Positions 1 to 13,233 of a stretch of DNA of 64,000 nt are shown here, piece after piece. The DNA comes from Hemerocallis citrina (Eukaryota; Streptophyta; Magnoliopsida; Asparagales; Asphodelaceae), in assembly GCA_017893485.1 (NCBI GenBank), contig CM030366.1, positions 186,107,947 to 186,171,946 on the forward strand. Direction: 5' to 3'. The notes under the pieces are model-generated. The model was not told where the DNA came from and did not search any database. It was given only the letters and a program-made list of their open reading frames with translations. How positions within the stretch are numbered: the stretch's first letter is position 1; each line of letters begins with the position of its first letter. The translations under genes were made by a program, and so were the position numbers.

Positions 1-3000
1 CCCCTGTAAATTTTGCCCCGAAACACAAAAAGCTTACGGAATTCTGCTCAAAATTCCGTAGCTCACAATCCACATAATATTTTCATGGGCTCCCCAGGCC
101 AAAATGAGCAGATACATACAGGCAATATAATATAATGCTCTGGGGGCCAAACTCATAACGGATTATCAAATATCAATTAAAAACTATAAATTTCTTTGAA
201 AAACGAGGTAAATTTTTAGAAAAATCCTTGTAAAACCTACCACAGAGCCCGGTACTCCACAACGAGGTGGGTACGGGTCACAAACATACCACATCACCAC
301 ACACTATACTCATCTTCGTCATATACATACTTATACACCCATAATACAATTTAAATCATAAATTTCACTATTCCTATAACTAAATAATACAAAATTTTAA
401 AATAAAAAGTTATACTACCACTCCACGCCTCACCTCTGCACTGATGAGAACCTGCAACAGTGGGGGACCTAGGGTAGTCCGCAGACTCCCCTAACCCCCC
501 AAACACTAAGGGGTTAGCCATTTCTGGTGTGAGTATAATTATTAATCTAACGACAAATTAAAATAATATAAAGAAAATAATTTAAACTTACGAATACCAA
601 ATTAAGATATTGCTACCTGAATCCTGAACACAACAACATTGTCAATACAGTGATAAATCACATACTTTGCCAATCCTGCATTCAATTATTTAATTATCCA
701 TACTTCCCACATCTCATAATACACTTCACATCAACCTCGTATATATATATAAATATACTTATCTTACATTCGCATAATACGAATATTCATCTTTCCACAC
801 TTATCGTCATATCAGCATTTCACTATTTATATTAATATAACTACATGATGTTATTACATCTCCAACTCTATTTAGCCATGCGTTTCATTTACTTATATTA
901 TGTCATCAACACACCCATTCATCCTGGAAGTTGTGCCGAGGCAGGTAGTTCCCACCATTTCCACGGAAATAGCAGGCGAGTAGTTCCCCGACACACTTCC
1001 AAGGTACACAAACTCATATTACAACATACTTTCTTTAATAACCATTGTTATACCCAATCTCATAAACAGGTACTTATTTTATTATGTTATAAAAGTATCA
1101 CATCATAAACATATGCATCTATTCTCATACTACCACCTTCCTTCATATCTTATGACATAATTACCACATCTCATTGCCCATGCGATTTACTCACATTTCA
1201 TCACATCATTAACACCTCATTAATTAGAATACTTATACTCATTGCATCAAAACCATGTTTTATAGCTCATTCACATCTTATTATATCACCTTAGTAATTT
1301 CTCATTCTTACAAACAATAAATCTTATTATCATTTTCACTTAATCCCCAAACACAATCTGGGGCCACACATATCACACCCCATAGCCGATAGCTTGGGTA
1401 GTAATCACCGCACCCCAAACACACAGTTTGGGTAATATCACATCACATCTCAAGCCGATAGCTTGGTTATTAATCACTTCAATCACTTATCATCTTCACT
1501 TTACTTTATTTCTCATTTCCATCAATCATTACCACTATTACAACAACTCACCCCGCGAATTATGCCAAGGCAGGTAGTTCCCACCATTTCCACAGAAACA
1601 GCGGGCAGGTAGTTCCTTGACACAATTCCAAGGTACAACTCACATCAACCGTATTTTACTTTAATGATCACACACATAATACAATTACTCCGTATTATTC
1701 ATGATAACACATCTCTTTTATTATTTTCATCTTAAATTAATCACAAGCTGCATTTATCACTTCTTTTCATATATTAACTCATAGCACGTTCACTTTCACA
1801 TTTACTTCATTCACACAACTTTCTTTTCCACACACAGTTCACATTTTACTATCCACTTTCTTTTACTACCACATTTATTATTAACACTTATTTATTTTAT
1901 TAGTTTGTCGACCAGTGAGCCACAGTATCCCAACATACTGAAAGCCGACAGCCCAGTAAAACACGCGGACCGATGCTCACACAGAGTCTTACTCGTCCGA
2001 GGCTACGTCTTCCTCCTAGCCGAACTAGCGAGGGAACACCGCACCCCAGATAAACTGGGTACTTCCTCGCGACGTCTGTCATCGAGGGAAAAATACCGCA
2101 CCCCAGATAAACTGGGTACTTCCTCCCAGCCGATAGCCAGGAGGGAAAAACACCGCACCCCAGGTAAACTGGGTACTTTCTCGCGACAGCTGTCATCGAG
2201 GGAAACCGGGCCTCAAGCCGATAGCTTGGGCGAAAAACACCGCACCCCAGATATACTGGGTACTTCCTCCCAGCCGATAGCCAGGAGGGAAAAACACCGC
2301 ACCCCAAGCCGGTCCTTGGGTATTAGGAGGTCTAGTCCAAACCCCCAGGATTGCTGTAGGTACTGGTCAACAAAATCATCTGTTGTTAACATCAATCATT
2401 TCATCTTTCCATTTTACTTTATCAACATAAAGCACCACAGCTTTTAATTCAACAATAGCCGCATCCTTGACTTTAATCACAAGAATAATAACACATTTTA
2501 TTAACACTTATCATCTCACCTTTTATCTTGCATTTGATGCACATCTGATGTCCACGATATTGATTATCATCTCGTTGTATCATATATATATATCATACAC
2601 CATGTCATTTAACATAGAACCCATCATGTTATTTAATTTACCATAACATCACCCATTATGAATACCATGCAATTCGCTACTTCATTAAATCCCATATAAA
2701 CATACACCAAGTCAATTGTCATATAATCCAACATGTCATTTTATTGCCCATTAATTCACTTCAAACATAATTAAAATGTAAACATGTACCCAATTATTAA
2801 TTTCATGAATTATCACATCACGAGTCAATATCATGATATATATATATCACAAACATACACCACACATGTGGGTTTCCAAGAAAAGGGGCCAAAACCATTT
2901 ATTTCCTCTAATTAAATCTTATAATATCTAATTATAGCATACTAGCTCATACATCATGTTTCATATAAGTAAAATCACCTATAAGGGCTTATATGCCCCA

Positions 3001-4700
3001 AACATACACAAAACGGGCACTATAATTATACAGATCTTCCAAAACATGATCACAATCACTAATTTCATCTAATTACACCTTATAGCACCCATCCATAGCA
3101 TGCTAGCCCATACACCAGGCTCCGCATATACCCGATTGCCTATATCGGCCTATATACCCCAAAAACATGCACAAAACATGCACGGGGTAAAAATATGCAT
3201 AAACGATTTAATATATTTAATTTTTATACTTCAACACGTCACATTAATCCATAATATAGGTTTTATACACTTAAAATAGTTAATTTCACCAAATATTTCA
3301 AAATCCCATTTTCAGGCCTTAAAAATCCGTATTTTTCGGAAAATTGAATTTTTAGCATAACTTCTATCAAATATATCGAAATGCCACGAAATTTGGCCAC
3401 AACATAGAATATACCTAATTACAACATACTCACCTGACGGATCGAGCAAACGATGTCCCACGTCCGTCCTGTAGCCAGTCGAAGTTCGACTTTTTCCACC
3501 TAAATAGGAAATTATAGGATCGATTAGTTTAAAACTCAAAACTCAACTTACGGATCTCCAAATTTGAATCCGTCTTCACCCACACGTCACAAATGACATA
3601 TGTCGGTGAGCTACATCGATAGATTTCGAATTCGGGTTCTAATACAAATACTCCCTTATTGATCGGAGGCTTTCTAATAAGAAAAATTCACATTTTCTAA
3701 ATTCCTTAATCCCCTTCGTCCTAATCTCACATATTAGGGTTAACAACAATATTGGAACTCATCTATACCTCCGAATTCATCAAATTCTCACCTCTATATC
3801 GCGCGGGCATTTCACCGAACACCCGGCGTGCACTTTTCACCTATAATCTATTTCACTCAATTTAATTGAGCTTAAAGCATATAAAAATTACCAAAATTTC
3901 TCATTAATCCTCGTATAACATTTTTCACCCTCCAATAATTTTTTCTATCATCAATGGAACCAATTTTCCTTTCCAAATTCACAAACCCTAATTTATATGT
4001 AACTTACAAAATCTCCTCAGTAATTAGCTAATTTCTCGTCTCTACAATGCCCAACACCTCCTTATCTCCATACTACCATTTTCCTATATGATAGAAATTA
4101 AAGTCACTAGATTCTACACAAATAAAATAAACTAGGGTATACCTTCCAATTGCTTTTTCTCCAAATTGAAGCTACCTTGGAGAAGAGAACCCTTCAATGA
4201 GCTTGCCCCCTAATTTAATCGAAATTTTATGGAAGGAAATATCGGGATTTTGGGCTGGGAGGTGGTCGGGTATGGGGTCGGTTTGGGATCGGGAGGAAGG
4301 AAAGAACGGGAGAAGAAGAAAGAAGGAAATAAGGAAAATGGGGAAGAGTTTTATTTTAAAATATATAATATATATTAATAATATAAGTAAGGTATATTTG
4401 CCTATAAACCCTCCAAAACCAAAATATTACAAATAAACCCAACTCTTTTCTATAATAATACGAACAATACCAAATACATTAAAATTAACTTATAATAATC
4501 CCCATAATGATAAAATAAAATAAACTATATTTCTTCGCATAAAATCTCATCTTTTAACTCTAATATAACAATAATATCAATCTACCACAAATATTCATAC
4601 CAATATCAATATTTAATAAAAATACATCAAAAATAATTTTTATCACTCAAAATATATAAAAACAGGCATTTTCGGTATTTTACAAATTCGAGGTGTTACA
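1..4700 (-). repeat. LARD 3' LTR (left copy, truncated by window start)
   Basis: This is the left copy of a long terminal repeat. Window base 1 matches base 7616 of the right copy, and the match runs at constant offset (7615, then 7613 after a 2-bp indel) to base 4700. It ends in GAGGTGTTACA, the complement of the usual TGTAACACC LTR start. By eye only about ten substitutions and one 2-bp indel separate the copies. On the minus strand it is the 3' LTR, because the primer-binding site lies beside the other copy. About 122 bp lie outside the window. The short open frames inside are repeated identically in both copies and are not convincing genes. The LTR contains a tandem array at 2036-2331. 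Confidence 0.93.
2036..2331. repeat. Short tandem array inside the LARD LTR
   Basis: About five units of 55-60 bp each begin with a block reading ACCGCACCCCAGATAAACTG, followed by GGGTACTTCCTC. The second half alternates between a CCAGCCGATAGCCAGGAGGG type and a GCGACGTCTGTCATCGAGGG type. Each unit holds short self-complementary pieces (CCCAG...CTGGG). Weaker relatives (CCGATAGCTTGG) occur at 1380-1470. The array creates overlapping open frames on both strands, which I regard as non-coding. Confidence 0.85.
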
Positions 4701-7493
4701 TTCTACACACCTCAAAAGAAGCTCGTCCTCGAGCTATAGGGATTAAGAAAACTCCCCAAACGATTTCAACATACCTCCTCCACACCATTAACTAAACTTT
4801 CCAAGTACATTACCAACATCAAACCTTCATTGCACCATTAACAACTACCCGGCTGGTCGTCGGGTTAGCTGCACTATGGCTTTACAATAACCACTAGTTT
4901 GATAGGATACATCACATCCAATGTCACCTCTAGCTGGACTTTAATCTACCACGACTCCACCACGTAAGATAGATTCTTCACACTTTCTCGACATAGAAAC
5001 AAGAAATACATCCAGAATACCCGATATCTCCAAAATAAGCTTCAAACAATATACCACCGTTCCCATTCTTTCTATGACTCTACAGGGCCATCATACCTCG
5101 GGTCTAACTTTTCCCGATTTCTAAAACGACGTACTCCATGAATAAAGGATACTTTCAAGAATACTCAAATCTTCAATTTCTATCTTCAAAAGGCTTTTGC
5201 CGCGAATATGCATTATCATTTCCTTTTGTCAACTACACACCTCAAAAGAGGTTTATTCATGCTAACCTGATAATTAATGTTTGTCCTCGTTCCGGTCCAT
5301 TAAAATATTCTCCTAGAATCTTGATACATCTTCGTGCCACCGGGATAGACGGTATACTGAATATAACGAACATTCCCCATCACCCGCTATCACGAGCCAT
5401 CCTCATCAAGAACACCAAATCTACGATAATAACAAGAATTTCCCCTACGGGTTAGTGACCAACCTGCATTACATTCATTAATCCCCTCCAGAAATCGATT
5501 CCGCGTCCTCTGTCACCAACAGAAATTTTGAATCCAAATTCAACCAATCAGCTGTAGGCATTAGGATAAACAACTGTATCGATCAATTGCCCATATCTAC
5601 AATCGTGCCGCCCTTTGCCACTGGAATAAAATTAATTTGATCCAATGATCTTTAACATCGTCCACTCCTGGGAGGTCATTAAAAGTCAACATCTTCTTTC
5701 TATTAATAGCATTCATCACCATATTTCTTCCCCGGTTGGTATTTGATTTCCATACCAAGCTACCAAGGTACTCAAGCCACGTTTATTGCCTCCTACTAAA
5801 ATCATTTACACAAACGAGTGCTCAAACTCTTACAATCACAGAAAAGGCTGAATTATTCTCTGAAAAACTAATTTCTCAACACCTTCAATACATGCCTTAC
5901 TATTACTAATTTCAAATTTGCATAATTCACGCACCTCGTATAACCACAACTGCCTCATATATAAGCCACAAGCGTGCCTTTAGGCATCAAACCCCACCTG
6001 ATCCTATACTACATGCACTCCCTTCTCGGGATGATAAAAACATGAGCTGTCGTTAATCTTCCTTTAACTCTTGAAATATCTTTCCACGCTGTTCGGATCA
6101 TACCAACGGCTCATTCTTTATAAGAAAATGAGTCATCAGTATAGCAATAATATAAATTCGAGGGATGAACCTCCGATAATAGCCAGTGAAAACCAAGAAA
6201 CTATGAATTTCCAACACATCCGATGGTTACTTCCCGTCTTTTCACCATTTGTAATTCTCTTCGGATCCATAAATACGCCTTCAACAGACACAATGTGTCC
6301 CAAAATTCACACTTCTCGCCCCCAAAAACAGCAATTTACAGACTTATCATACCACTTCGGGTCTCAACCTATCGATCAGTGCTCCACCATACAACAATTA
6401 TACACCAAATATCATTCACATATACAATTAAAACTTGTTAATATAAGGGTGAAAGGCCCAATTCGTCAAATTTATAAAAACTGCAGGGACGATCGCCAGT
6501 CCCAAGATATCACTAAGAACTCATACAATTCATACCGAGTACGAAAAACAATTCCTGAGATGTTTTCCCTCTCTAGGGATTATCTGATAGTACTCGGTGT
6601 GCAACTCTCATCGGGAGATTAATGACATTCCCCGCAACTAATCCAACCAATTATCTATTCTCAACAATAAATACTTAATAATCACCTTACTTAGCACACC
6701 TTCTCGGTGAACTATCTTCCTTGTTACAAAACTGCCGAGCGCCCTATGGCGTATCACTTCAACCGATAATCCTTTCCAAAAGCATCACCTCAAATTCTCC
6801 TTCATCTCTCCTTATTCCTAAAGTGCTAGAGCACAAGCTGATTTAGAAATAAGAGTCATACCAATATCAAATTAATCTTGAACTCTAGAGTTCACCAGGG
6901 TGAGGGACCAAAAACCCCATCGAATAGATTAAAAACTTGGCAAACCACATCAACAATCTCAATCTTCGTCTTAAATATTTCCACCAATCCCAACGGGTAT
7001 AATCTTCATCGTCATCGGGCTGTCTCACCTGAATCCTCCCTGTACCATACCCCAACTACGCCGATGACCTACATAACTTTCTACAACCAATCAATCTCCC
7101 CAAATATGGAATAAACCCATAACCACGCATCACTCCACAGTCTATAAAATACACCTATAGGACATATGCCCATAGGACACACAAAATCTCCAGGGGATAC
7201 CCCTTACAGCACACAGCAATCGATATAATAAAATACTCCAATAGTACACAAGGTCATACCGAAATTTCTACTGAGGTCAACCCATATGCAGGGTCATGAA
7301 AAGTAATGCTGACTCAAAATCAGACCAAGGTCTAATGGGGATCACACCATTCCACGATATAATCTATTCTTCAACAAAACACCCACATAAAACACTCTCT
7401 CTATCTCCAACCAAGCGATAATGAACCCATACTCACATGGTAAGATCACTAGGATTAACAAATTTCTAGTTAACCTAAGCTCTGATACCAAAC
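4701..7493 (-). mobile_element. LARD internal domain, no recognisable coding capacity
   Basis: This 2.8 kb stretch lies between the two LTRs. Beside the left LTR the minus strand reads CTCGAGGACGAGCTTCTTTT, then a degraded polypurine-like tract ending at the LTR. That resembles the end of pol and the PPT of Tekay/Del-type chromoviruses, so the element probably derives from that group. I found no gag, protease, RT or integrase motif. The longest open frames (5138-5455 and 6071-6622, plus strand) are antisense to the element and have no familiar motif. LTRs over 4 kb around a short non-coding core are the definition of a LARD. Mobility would need proteins from a relative. Confidence 0.85.
7479..7490 (-). 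promoter_or_regulatory. Primer-binding site of the LARD
   Basis: The minus strand reads TGGTATCAGAGC, the classic plant PBS complementary to the 3' end of initiator tRNA-Met. It sits three bases from the LTR that begins (plus strand) at 7494. This fixes the element orientation as minus and makes 7494-12313 the 5' LTR. Confidence 0.92.
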
Positions 7494-10400
7494 TGTAACA
7501 CCCCAAATTTTTTTTTTTTGAAAACTAAGTCTCCAAATTCAATTCTTTCAATTTCTATATCATTTTAATCATAAACTAAGAAAGTTATATTTCAAGAAAA
7601 ATTTTGACAAAGTCTCCCCTGTAAATTTTGCCCCGAAACACAAAAAGCTTACGGAATTCTGCTCAAAATTCCGTAGCTCACAATCCACATAATATTTTCA
7701 TGGGCTCCCCAGGCCAAAATGAGCAGATACATACAGGCAATATAATATAATGCTCTGGGGGCCAAACTCATAACGGATTATCAAATATCAATTAAAAACT
7801 ATAAATTTCTTTGAAAAACGAGGTAAATTTTTAGAAAAATCCTTGTAAAACCTACCACAGAGCCCGGTACTCCACAACGAGGTGGGTACGGGTCACAAAC
7901 ATACCACATCACCACACACTATACTCATCTTCGTCATATACATACTTATACACCCATAATACAATTTAAATCATAAATTTCACTATTCCTATAACTAAAT
8001 AATACAAATTTTTAAAATAAAAAGTTATACTACCACTCCACGCCTCACCTCTGCACTGATGAGAACCTGCAACAGTGGGGGACCTAGGGTAGTCCGCAGA
8101 CTCCCCTAACCCCCCAAACACTAAGGGGTTAGCCATTTCTGGTGTGAGTATAATTATTAATCTAACGACAAATTAAAATAGTATAAAGAAAATAATTTAA
8201 ACTTACGAATACCAAATTAAGATATTGCTACCTGAATCCTGAACACAACAACATTGTCAATACAGTGATAAATCACATACTTTGCCAATCCTGCATTCAA
8301 TTATTTAATTATCCATACTTCCCACATCTCATAATACACTTCACATCAACCTCGTATATATATATAAATATACTTATCTTACATTCGCATAATACGAATA
8401 TTCATCTTTCCACACTTATCGTCATATCAGCATTTCACTATTTATATTAATATAACTACATGATGTTATTACATCTCCAACTCTATTTAGCCATGCGTTT
8501 CATTTACTTATATTATGTCATCAACACACCCATTCATCCTGGAAGTTGTGCCGAGGCAGGTAGTTCCCACCATTTCCACGGAAATAGCAGGCGAGTAGTT
8601 CCCCGACACACTTCCAAGGTACACAAACTCATATTACAACATACTTTCTTTAATAACCATTGTTATACCCAATCTCATAAACAGGTACTTATTTTATTAT
8701 GTTATAAAAGTATCACATCATAAACATATGCATCTATTCTCATACTACCACCTTCCTTCATATCTTATGACATAATTACCACATCTCATTGCCCATGCGA
8801 TTTACTCACATTTCATCACATCATTAACACCTCATTAATTAGAATACTTATACTCATTGCATCAAAACCATGTTTTATAGCTCATTCACATCTTATTATA
8901 TCACCTTAGTAATTTCTCATTCTTACAAACAATAAATCTTATTATCATTTTCACTTAATCCCCAAACACAATCTGGGGCCACACATATCACACCCCATAG
9001 CCGATAGCTTGGGTAGTAATCACCGCACCCCAAACACACAGTTTGGGTAATATCACATCACATCTCAAGCCGATAGCTTGGTTATTAATCACTTTAATCA
9101 CTTATCATCTTCACTTTACTTTATTTCTCATTTCCATCAATCATTACCACTATTACAACAACTCACCCCGCGAATTATGCCAAGGCAGGTAGTTCCCACC
9201 ATTTCCACAGAAACAGCGGGCAGGTAGTTCCTTGACACAATTCCAAGGTACAACTCACATCAACCGTATTTTACTTTAATGATCACACACATAATACAAT
9301 TACTCCGTATTATTCATGATAACACATCTCTTTTATTATTTTCATCTTAAATTAATCACAAGCTGCATTTATCACTTCTTTTCATATATTAACTCATAGC
9401 ACGTTCACTTTCACATTTACTTCATTCACACAACTTTCTTTTCCACACACAGTTCACATTTTACTATCCACTTTCTTTTACTACCACATTTATTATTAAC
9501 ACTTATTTATTTTATTAGTTTGTCGACCAGTGAGCCACAGTATCCCAACATACTGAAAGCCGACAGCCCAGTAAAACACGCGGACCGATGCTCACACAGA
9601 GTCTTACTCGTCCGAGGCTACGTCTTCCTCCTAGCCGAACTAGCGAGGGAACACCGCACCCCAGATAAACTGGGTACTTCCTCGCGACGTCTGTCATCGA
9701 GGGAAAAATACCGCACCCCAGATAAACTGGGTACTTCCTCCCAGCCGATAGCCAGGAGGGAAAAACACCGCACCCCAGGTAAACTGGGTACTTTCTCGCG
9801 ACAGCTGTCATCGAGGGAAACCGGGCCTCAAGCCGATAGCTTGGGCGAAAAACACCGCACCCCAGATATACTGGGTACTTCCTCCCAGCCGATAGCCAGG
9901 AGGGAAAAACACCGCACCCCAAGCCGGTCCTTGGGTATTAGGAGGTCTAGTCCAAACCCCCAGGATTGCTGTAGGTACTGGTCAACAAAATCATCTGTTG
10001 TTAACATCAATCATTTCATCTTTCCATTTTACTTTATCAACATAAAGCACCACAGCTTTTAATTCAACAATAGCCGCATCCTTGACTTTAATCACAAGAA
10101 TAATAACACATTTTATTAACACTTATCATCTCACCTTTTATCTTGCATTTGATGCACATCTGATGTCCACGATATTGATTATCATCTCGTTGTATCATAT
10201 ATATATATCATACACCATGTCATTTAACATAGAACCCATCATGTTATTTAATTTACCATAACATCACCCATTATGAATACCATGCAATTCGCTACTTCAT
10301 TAAATCCCATATAAACATACACCAAGTCAATTGTCATATAATCCAACATGTCATTTTATTGCCCATTAATTCACTTCAAACATAATTAAAATGTAAACAT

Positions 10401-12313
10401 GTACCCAATTATTAATTTCATGAATTATCACATCACGAGTCAATATCATGATATATATATATCACAAACATACACCACACATGTGGGTTTCCAAGAAAAG
10501 GGGCCAAAACCATTTATTTCCTCTAATTAAATCTTATAATATCTAATTATAGCATACTAGCTCATACATCATGTTTCATATAAGTAAAATCACCTATAAG
10601 GGCTTATATGCCCCAAACATACACAAAACGGGCACTATAATTATACAGATCTTCCAAAACATGATCACAATCACTAATTTCATCTAATTACACCTTATAG
10701 CACCCATCCATAGCATGCTAGCCCATACACCAGGCTCCGCATATACCCGATTGCCTATATCGGCCTATATACCCCAAAAACATGCACAAAACATGCACGG
10801 GGTAAAAATATGCATAAACGATTTAATATATTTAATTTTTATACTTCAACACGTCACATTAATCCATAATATAGGTTTTATACACTTAAAATAGTTAATT
10901 TCACCAAATATTTCAAAATCCCATTTTCAGGCCTTAAAAATCCGTATTTTTCGGAAAATTGAATTTTTAGCATAACTTCTATCAAATATATCGAAATGCC
11001 ACGAAATTTGGCCACAACATAGAATATACCTAATTACAACATACTCACCTGACGGATCGAGCAAACGATGTCCCACGTCCGTCCTGTAGCCAGTCGAAGT
11101 TCGACTTTTTCCACCTAAATAGGAAATTATAGGATCGATTAGTTTAAAACTCAAAACTCAACTTACGGATCTCCAAATTTGAATCCGTCTTCACCCACAC
11201 GTCACAAATGACATATGTCGGTGAGCTACATCGATAGATTTCGAATTCGGGTTCTAATACAAATACTCCCTTATTGATCGGAGGCTTTCTAATAAGAAAA
11301 ATTCACATTTTCTAAATTCCTTAATCCCCTTCGTCCTAATCTCACATATTAGGGTTAACAACAATATTGGAACTCATCTATACCTCCGAATTCATCAAAT
11401 TTTCACCTCTATATCGCGCGGGCATTTCACCGAACACCCGGCGTGCACTTTTCACCTATAATCTATTTCACTCAATTTAATTGAGCTTAAAGCATATAAA
11501 AATTATCAAAATTTCTCATTAATCCTCGTATAACATTTTTCACCCTCCAATAATTTTTTCTATCATCAATGGAACCAATTTTCCTTTCCAAATTCACAAA
11601 CCCTAATTTATATGTAACTTACAAAATCTCCCCAGTAATTAGCTAATTTCTCGTCTCTACAATGCCCAACACCTCCTTATCCATACTACCATATTCCTAT
11701 ACGATAGAAATTAAAGTCACTAGATTCTACACAAATAAAATAAACTAGGGTATACCTTCCAATTGCTTTTTCTCCAAATTGAAGCTACCATGGAGAAGAG
11801 AACCCTTCAATGAGCTTGCCCCCTAATTTAATCGAAATTTTATGGAAGGAAATATCGGGATTTTGGGCTGGGAGGTGGTCGGGTATGGGGTCGGTTTGGG
11901 ATCGGGAGGAAGGAAAGAACGGGAGAAGAAGAAAGAAGGAAATAAGGAAAATGGGGAAGAGTTTTATTTTAAAATATATAATATATATTAATAATATAAG
12001 TAAGGTATATTTGCCTATAAACCCTCCAAAACCAAAATATTACAAATAAACCCAACTCTTTTCTATAATAATACGAACAATACCAAATACATTAAAATTA
12101 ACTTATAATAATCCCCATAATGATAAAATAAAATAAACTATATTTCTTCGCATAAAATCTCATCTTTTAACTCTAATATAACAATAATATCAATCTACCA
12201 CAAATATTCATACCAATATCAATATTTAATAAAAATACATCAAAAATAATTTTCATCACTCAAAATATATAAAAACAGGCATTTTCGGTATTTTACAAAT
12301 TCGAGGTGTTACA
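7494..12313 (-). repeat. LARD 5' LTR (complete, 4820 bp)
   Basis: On the plus strand it begins TGTAACACCCC and ends GAGGTGTTACA, giving matching inverted termini. Bases 7616-12313 repeat 1-4700 almost perfectly. The base after the LTR (12314, TGAGG...) is the interrupted gypsy pol sequence, so this end is the element boundary. The target duplication cannot be checked because the other flank is outside the window. The near-identity of the LTRs implies a recent insertion. Confidence 0.93.
9651..9946. repeat. Short tandem array inside the LARD 5' LTR
   Basis: This is the second copy of the five-unit array at 2036-2331, with the same number and order of units. The array therefore predates the last transposition and was copied with the LTR. 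Confidence 0.85.
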
Positions 12314-12319
12314 TGAGGT

Positions 12320-13228
12320 CTGTAAAATATATACAGATTCTTCATTTTTCGCTCGTCTTTTTCACAATCGCAACATTTGCCAGGCACTCCGGCTAGCTGA
12401 CTTCCTCAATAAACCGTGCCGAGAGGAGTTTTCCTACTTCTTTCCTCACCGCCTGCTGCTTGTCGGGGGCGAACTTACGTCGCTTCTGTTGGACTGGCTT
12501 AGAGTCCGAGCAGACGCTTAGCCGGTGCATTATAATGTCTTCGGAAATCCCCAGTATGTCAAACGGCATCCAGGCGAAGAGGTCGGAATTCTAGCAGATG
12601 CATTCGATGATTTCTAGTTTCAGGTTCGGGGCCAGAGATTGGCTTACTCGGAACCATTTGGACATGTCTCCCTCGGAGAAAGGGACCACCTCCAGCACGT
12701 CTATGGGCTTCGAGCCTTGCTCGGAATGGAGTTCTACCGCGTCAAGGGGAAAGATCCCGCCCCCCATTTTGGTCATGTAGAACGAACGTTCCGATTCCTG
12801 ATTGCCTCGGACAACACCCACCCCGTGATCGGTGGGAAACTTCGGCTTCAAGTGGTAGGCAGAGGGAACCGCCTGGATTGTGCAAAGACTGGATCTGCCG
12901 AGGATAGCATTATAGGCCGTCTTGATATTGACCACCATGAAGTCCATCTCTTCGGTCCGAAGGGTCGGGGCCGTTCCAGTCGTCACGTCAAGTGTGACAA
13001 TTCCCTCGATTTGGACGGGGACGTCAGAGAATCCACGAAGCGTGTACCCCGCCGGCTTCAACCTTTCGCGGGAGAGCTTGAGGCTTTCAAACGCAGCCAA
13101 AAATAGAATATTGACCAAACTCCCATTGTCCACAAGGATGCGCCTGACCTCATGGTTCACCATGCCAAGGTTGACCACCAGAGCGTCACAATGGGGCAGT
13201 TAGACGCCTTCGAGATCCTCGTTGGAGA
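12320..13228 (-). pseudogene. gypsy protease to N-terminal reverse transcriptase fragment
   Basis: The minus strand encodes a retropepsin-like segment with the active-site stretch VDNGSLVNILF, then LGRSSLCTIQAVPSAYHLK and FPTDHGVGVVRGNQ, which mark the region between protease and RT in plant Ty3-gypsy polyproteins. The longest intact frame is 13178-12591. Beyond a stop codon near 12591 it continues with DLFAWMPFDILGISEDII, then a Lys/Arg-rich RRKFAPDKQQAV stretch and the first RT block (FIEEVS...LANVAIVKK), with further stops. The LARD insertion removes the rest. The usual D-T/S-G is D-N-G here, a variant I believe occurs in this group. Confidence 0.85.
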
Positions 13229-13233
13229 ATGAG
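13229..13233. other. 5-bp target-site duplication, left copy
   Basis: ATGAG lies immediately before the LTR start TGTAGCGCCCC. The same five bases follow the LTR end at 15890-15894. This is the normal signature of LTR-retrotransposon integration. Confidence 0.88.

Noticed and set aside
1905..2447. 180-aa open frame on plus and a 135-aa frame on minus in the LARD LTR (repeated at 9520-10062)
   Set aside because: Both arise from the same short tandem repeat read in two directions, have no domain, and lie inside an LTR.
6071..6622. 183-aa open frame in the LARD internal domain
   Set aside because: Antisense to the element, no retrotransposon motif, atypical composition. Probably chance.
12639..13106. 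155-aa plus-strand open frame
   Set aside because: Shadow of the minus-strand gypsy protease region, which has clear motifs.
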